From assembly GCA_016647705.1 (NCBI GenBank), contig CM028334.1, positions 6,429,046-6,493,045 on the forward strand: a stretch of DNA of 64,000 nt. The letters run 5' to 3'. Below the pieces are notes generated by a model. That model was not told the DNA's origin. It did no database searches and saw nothing but the letters and a program-made list of their open reading frames with translations. Below are positions 60,401 through 64,000 of the stretch, piece by piece. Position numbers and translations under genes: made by a program. The DNA comes from Eucommia ulmoides (lineage: Eukaryota; Streptophyta; Magnoliopsida; Garryales; Eucommiaceae). Numbering within the stretch: the stretch's first letter is position 1; each line of letters starts with the position of its first letter.

Positions 60401-63400
60401 AGATACAAGGTTGTTAGACTCATTCACCTTGTATTCCCATTCTTGGCGTAGACCGACGCGATACTCTATCGGGTTGATCTCTTGATCACTCCAGTAATCA
60501 TCATAACATAGTTTTAAAACCCAACATCTTTGATGATCCCATGGTCCAGGCCAACTCCAAACAGCATATGAGTTCTCCTCACTTGAAAAAACAAATAAAC
60601 TTTCTTCACTTGAATTAATATGTGAAGACATCACGAAAATTATAGACTGAACAATTTCTTTACAAATATTATACTGCAAATTAAGAGTTTACAAAAAAAA
60701 TTAGTTTTTTTTAAAACATAATTAATGAAAAATGATGTTTTATGAGTTATGTACACGAGCCTTAACTAAAAAAAAAACAAACTAATCCAACATTACCTAT
60801 CAATTGAAAGAGAAAAAGTCAGTTGTTTGGTAGAAGTAGCGTTATTATAATTTAACGTAAAAACAATACATTTTAGATTTCAAAGGAAATACATAATTAA
60901 ACTGCAATTCACCAATGCGAAAATATTAAGCATTACTCTCATCATTAGACATTTCAATATCTAACTTATATTGAGGATTCTTTGCGCATCTCATGTAAGT
61001 ACGCGCTTCGGCGAATAAACCTTGTTCAAGACGCTGACGTGCCGTCGTTTCAAGCTTATGTCGAAAAATTTGAATTTGTATTCGGTTATTTTCTTCGCGA
61101 TAGCGATGCAACGCTATTTGAAGATTATGCGGCGTGTCTATTGGTATCGTTCTGGCAAATTGACGCACTATTGGAATATTATATTGCCTGCATTCATCCA
61201 CCATAACCTCTGATTGGTTGACACGATAAGTGTATTTCTCACACATCCTTACAATCGACTGTGAAGAGTAACGAACTCTTAGATCTAAAGAGTATGAGAA
61301 TTCATTTTCCAAAAACCAGTTACGTCCCATTGAACGATACAAATCTCTCACCGTGTACATTTTTAATCATTTTCATTTTATTTGTTTTTAAATTAGTCAA
61401 CAATTTAATTTTTTTAAACACATTAAAAAATAAACTAATTAAGTAACTAACATTTTTTTTTAAAAATAATCTATTATAATTTTTATTTTTCCACACGTGT
61501 AATTTATCAATTTTGAAGGGCCCAAGTGCATTTTTTAAAATTAAACAACTAAATTAAAAATTTAAACTAATTCACTAAATAATAATTTTTTTAAAAACAA
61601 TATATTATAATTTATATTTCAATTTATATTTTTCTCACACATGTATAATTTACTCAAATTTTGAAGGCCCAAAGTGCATAATTTTCAATTAAACAACTAA
61701 ATTAATAAATTAAACTAACAAACTAATTAAGAAATTAAACAACTAAACTAAGAAATTAAATTAACCAATTAATTAACAAATGAAATAAAATAAACAAACT
61801 AACTAACAAGCAGATTAACTAAATAATTAAACAAGTAAAAAATATAGTAATCAAACTAAGAAATAAATTAAACTTACTAACAATTTATTTTAAATTTATA
61901 ATTTTCTAATTGTCAAAATTTTAGGGGCGAAAGTGTATATTTTTAATTAAATAGCTAAATTAAAAAATTAAACTAACATACATTTTTAAAAAATAATATA
62001 TTGATTTATATTTTCCTACACATGTAAAAATGGGCCAAAATGTAGTTTTTAATTTAACAACTAAATTAACAAATTAAACAAATATATTTTAAATTAACCT
62101 TGCCGGCCAATCCCAACCAACCACGCCACACCACCACCACGTTCGTCCTCCGACCATGTTCCCTTTCGCTAAAACCACGATGTTGGTGCTCGGTACAGAG
62201 AGAGAGAAGAGCAGAGAGAAACAAAGAGAGAGAGAGAGAGAGAGAGAAATATAGAGAGAGAACGTAGGAGTGGCGGTGGTTGTTTGCCGTAGTCGCCGTT
62301 GGAGATTTTCTTCGTCGCCGCAGTTTGGGAGCTTCTTTGAAGATGTGGGCTTTTGATTTCTAGGAGAGGTTTTTTTTTTTGGGTGGTGGTAGGTCGTTGC
62401 CGTGGTGGTGGTTCTATAGATCCAAGCGTCAGATCTTTAAATCCGAAGCTTGGATCTAATTTTTTTTTTGTATATATATATATATATATATATAGGGAGA
62501 GAGAGAAGGTGGTGGTGGTGGTTCATCATTGGAGTGCTGGTGGTTCATTATCATCCGTCGTCGTCGATTTGGGTTTGTGGTGTGGTTGGTGTGGTGTGGT
62601 GATGACCATTGGATAAGCCGGAGAGAGAGAGAATTCACCGGAGACGGTGGAGAGAGCACCAAAGAGAGAGAGTGTTCATGGCAAGAAGATGAAACAAAAA
62701 ATACATAACAACCCCCTTAAGTTTTTGAATATATAAAAACAGTTCTTACAAATAAATTTTAAGGGTATAAATGTCATTTCATACTATTTAACGAATTTCG
62801 GTTGACTTTCGTCCGTTGACCATTAGAGTTAACAGAAAATTTAACCCTTGCACTTTAGTTTACAACCACGAGAGTAAATGCTAAAAAAATTATAGGACGT
62901 AAGTGCAAATTGGTCAAACTACAGGAGTGTAAAGTGCTATTAACCCAAAAATTTAAGGGGATATGTAACAACCAGAGATTAAAGGGGTTGTTCCGTGGTA
63001 ATTTCCATGTATGAAGGGGTGTTGTTAGAATTATAAAAAAATCAAGGTGGGGGGGTGTTTGTGTTAATAAACAAACAATGCTAATAAACCTGCGACGTAC
63101 TATGAAAAATGCCAACGTTAAATCACTGTCAACACAAAATCCAATAAATTCATTAAAGCTAGGGTTTATTTATTTCTTCATTTTTCCTCCTCAAATTATA
63201 ATAATATTAAGACCACATTTGGCACTAACTAAACGTTCCATTTCTTTAAATTATACATTATTATAACTAGCATCTCATGTTTTTAAAATAAAATTGAAAA
63301 TTTAAAAACATAAAAATCGAAGAGAGAGAGAGGGGTGGTGGTGACCTGTTACCGAGGAGATTGTGGAGGCGAATGATGAGGTCATCTTCTTGGTCGGAGA

Positions 63401-63767
63401 AGTAGCCGTGTTTTATGGTCGGATTAAGATAATTCATCCACCTTAGTCTGCAACTCTTCCGATGCCTTTTCAACCCTGCGTTTTATTAACTATTTATAAT
63501 TTAATAATTAAGGCGTTATAAGTGAATTTAACTCTGTTTAATCCTAAATAAAGATTAAATTAATACATAAAATGGTAAATAAATATAAATAAATTGGTAT
63601 AATCCACGTTAGAGTACATGCATGCATGGATATTGTAGTGACGGACCTGTCAATTTAGCAACGCGATTCCACCTCCCACTACCATGCAAGATTATATGGT
63701 CCTTCAGAATTCTGTCTTCCTCCTCTGGCCACAGCCCTTTCCTCTGGTGACCTTTTCCTCCTTCCAT
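54279..63767 (-). CDS. R2R3-MYB transcription factor, GL1/WER-like, with premature stop
   Basis: Three exons, 63767-63647, 63475-63346 and 54408-54279, join in frame (phase 1 then phase 2) with GT/AG borders to 126 codons. R2 has W13, W33, W53; R3 has F66, W85, W104. The bHLH-contact pattern [DE]Lx2[RK]x3Lx6Lx3R is exact at residues 72-91 (D72 L73 R76 L80 L87 R91). Sequence is closest to subgroup 15 (GL1/WER/MYB23) epidermal-fate factors, which act with GL3/EGL3-type bHLH and TTG1. A TAG follows residue 126; the frame stays open to 54051, giving about 202 codons, the usual family length. R2 has H45-R46 where Cys-Gly is usual. Intron 2 is about 8.9 kb of transposon DNA. Either a young pseudogene or a truncated DNA-binding/bHLH-binding form. 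Confidence 0.85.
55027..57830 (+). pseudogene. MuDR-type MULE transposase
   Basis: In order: an N-terminal PB1-like segment (55027-55461); an acidic spacer; a MuDR N-terminal domain ([35 protein letters not shown]); the DDE catalytic domain with [19 protein letters not shown] (first Asp), LISDRHTGI (second Asp) and [13 protein letters not shown]; an intron-like gap at 57290-57375; a SWIM finger ([17 protein letters not shown]); and a decayed zinc knuckle ([15 protein letters not shown], second Cys and His missing). Stops at 55461, 55793, 56233, 56476 and elsewhere make it non-functional. Strand is opposite to the MYB host. Confidence 0.88.
58026..59315 (+). pseudogene. Plant mobile domain (PMD, MAIN/MAIL1-like) gene downstream of the transposase
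   Basis: Several exons resemble PMD proteins (PF10536; often annotated as phosphatase 7 long-form homologs). Exon 1 (58026 on) has EDTSVLHL and EHRSELV. Exon 2 has [48 protein letters not shown], the 112-codon open piece 58416-58754 ([25 protein letters not shown]) and [23 protein letters not shown]. Later exons carry [16 protein letters not shown] and [14 protein letters not shown]. It stops abruptly near 59315. In-frame stops sit where the family has Gln or Trp. PMD genes occur both as host silencing factors and inside MULE and Gypsy elements; adjacency suggests element cargo. Confidence 0.8.
59316..59437. repeat. Short tandem repeat of about 50 bp, two units
   Basis: TTTTTGTAAATATATAGTTA with ATATAG(C/A)AATTTATGTA occurs twice between the truncated PMD gene and the foldback. 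Confidence 0.75.
59438..59701. repeat. 264-nt foldback (long hairpin)
   Basis: The two arms, about 120 nt each, are near-complementary: the left arm begins AGAAAGTTGTTGATCTAC and the right arm in reverse complement begins AGAAAGCTGTTGATCTAC. The inner stretch GGAAAGATTCTTGAAAAGCC is perfectly paired, and a TATATATA region forms the loop. It could be a foldback element, a MITE, or a small-RNA-producing hairpin. Confidence 0.85.
60124..60679 (-). pseudogene. Unknown ORF A, paralogous to ORF B
   Basis: About 184 codons with one in-frame TAA near 60340. An alternative start is the internal Met giving [11 protein letters not shown]. Features: Ser/Glu-rich N-terminus, Trp-rich [16 protein letters not shown], a middle part with [15 protein letters not shown] and [18 protein letters not shown], and an acidic end YMSNEE. 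No family recognised. It lies convergently downstream of the transposase/PMD pair, on the opposite strand, inside the same intron. Homology to ORF B suggests a real, duplicated protein gene rather than a chance frame. Confidence 0.5.
60926..61360 (-). CDS. Unknown ORF B (144 residues), paralogous to ORF A
   Basis: Uninterrupted from [15 protein letters not shown] to SNDESNA. Shared pattern with ORF A: YxVNxSExxVxxxRxxNxPxxR, then EENNRI opposite LENNRM, and an acidic MSNDES tail opposite MSNEE. Predicted largely helical, charged, with no membrane segment or signal peptide. No function assigned. Candidates are an accessory protein of the surrounding MULE or an unrelated captured gene. Confidence 0.5.
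   Translation of the reverse strand: MYTVRDLYRSMGRNWFLENEFSYSLDLRVRYSSQSIVRMCEKYTYRVNQSEVMVDECRQYNIPIVRQFARTIPIDTPHNLQIALHRYREENNRIQIQIFRHKLETTARQRLEQGLFAEARTYMRCAKNPQYKLDIEMSNDESNA
61450..62097. repeat. Degenerate AT-rich repeats, about four units
   Basis: Units contain CACACATGTATAATTTA-like, GAAGGCCCAAAGTGCAT-like and ATTAAACAACTAAATTAA sequences, at about 61493, 61630, 61895 and 62015. Spacing is irregular. They could be subterminal repeats of the surrounding transposon. Confidence 0.6.
62098..62740. other. Leader-like region with GA, TA and GTG repeats
   Basis: GA-rich tract (62196-62260), TA tract (62471-62494), and GGTGGTGG words. Resembles a captured 5' leader; no ORF of merit. Confidence 0.4.
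62741..63070. mobile_element. Probable TIR/TE end of MULE type
   Basis: Phrases such as GTAAGTGCAAATTGGTCAAAC, GGAGTGTAAAGTGCTATTA and GACTTTCGTCCGTTGACCAT are typical of plant MULE or Pack-MULE termini. I could not find the matching inverted end with confidence. Confidence 0.35.
63346..63475 (-). CDS. MYB exon 2
   Basis: Acceptor CGCAG before GGTTGAAAAGG. Encodes the end of R2 ([10 protein letters not shown]) and start of R3 ([12 protein letters not shown]); donor AACAG/GTCACC splits the Arg codon (phase 2). Confidence 0.88.
63647..63767 (-). CDS. MYB exon 1
   Basis: ATG at 63767-63765, the only upstream start compatible with R2. Encodes residues 1-40 and the first base of codon 41, ending ...AKLT before donor G/GTCCGT. 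The phase-1 site inside R2 is the standard first intron position of plant R2R3-MYBs. Confidence 0.85.
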
Positions 63768-63920
63768 TTTGTGTTCTTTCTTTTTCTAGAGAGAGAGAAG
63801 ATGAGTGAGAGACAGAATGAATGGTGGGAATTTGTGGGTAGATATAGATTTTGTTAGAGCTTCTGCATAGGGAAATTACTATAGAGTCCCCCTGATATTT
63901 TTTGAAGTTCTACCGATCCC

Positions 63921-63930
63921 TTTATATATA
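63921..63930 (-). promoter_or_regulatory. TATA-like box upstream of the MYB gene
   Basis: The minus strand reads TATATATAAA about 155 bp before the ATG. The interval between is GA/CT-rich like a 5' leader. Nearby near-repeats (AAATTACTATAGAGTCCCCC and AAATTACCACGGAAACTCC) hint that the box may come from a transposon. Confidence 0.4.
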
Positions 63931-64000
63931 GAAATTACCACGGAAACTCCTGCAGAAAAAATAAAAGAAAATGACTCTTTTGTCCTCAACTTTATTTGAA

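Larger units (their letters stand above)
54409..63345 (-). other. MYB intron 2, about 8.9 kb, expanded by transposons
   Basis: The borders are a GT at 63345-63344 and an AG at 54410-54409. It contains the MULE transposase, the PMD gene, the foldback, both unknown ORFs, degenerate repeats and a TIR-like segment. The edges (54420-55020 and 63080-63345) are AT-rich ordinary intron sequence. Whether it is still spliced cannot be told from sequence. Confidence 0.8.

Overview
This is a nuclear genomic window from a flowering plant, most likely a eudicot. The evidence is one R2R3-MYB gene of the GLABROUS1/WEREWOLF type surrounded by classic plant transposable elements: Copia, Athila-type and Tekay-type Gypsy, a TRIM, Helitron-like ends, MULE and Pack-type elements, and a MITE. 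It is AT-rich, with long T-rich tracts and many CA, TA and GA microsatellites. I see no rRNA, tRNA, CRISPR or organelle insert. Almost every coding trace is a decayed transposon or a captured fragment; the MYB gene is the only host gene I can assemble.

Left third. Positions 81-2007 hold a Pack-type TIR element carrying a PHT1 phosphate-transporter fragment and a captured 30-codon exon. An inverted relative lies at 49176-51083. Then come a possible old LTR (2296-3174), a noncoding block rich in GAATGTTC with a 525-bp MITE inside it (5438-5962), and a Gypsy gag remnant (7120-7665). A nested stack follows: a Copia element (7811-27130) is split by an Athila-type element on the minus strand (9925-24171), whose 3' LTR is itself split by a solo LTR of its own family (10853-12448). 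Target-site duplications support the two inner insertions. The Athila element keeps recognisable gag, protease, RT, RNase H, integrase and env-like regions, all broken. Its U3 carries paired 10-bp palindromes 20 bp apart, and the same pairs recur inside the element upstream of the env-like ORF, suggesting an internal promoter.

Middle third. Two inverted Helitron-like copies (27879-29337 and 40236-41698) flank a region containing a 7-kb non-autonomous Tekay/Del-like LTR element (32666-39723, TSD TGTTG) with a 43-bp minisatellite inside. Four ends share one design: a hairpin, a 7-nt spacer and CTAG. Two tandem duplications (378 bp and 336 bp) and a 1.6-kb T-rich tract lie nearby.

Right third. 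After the second Pack-type element and a truncated TRIM (52010-52728), the minus-strand MYB gene runs from 63767 to 54279. Its three exons join in perfect frame, but intron 2 is about 8.9 kb. That intron contains a plus-strand MuDR-type transposase, a plant mobile domain (PMD) gene, a 264-nt foldback, and two diverged paralogous minus-strand ORFs that I cannot assign. The MYB reading frame has a TAG just after the R3 repeat; about 75 further open codons follow it.
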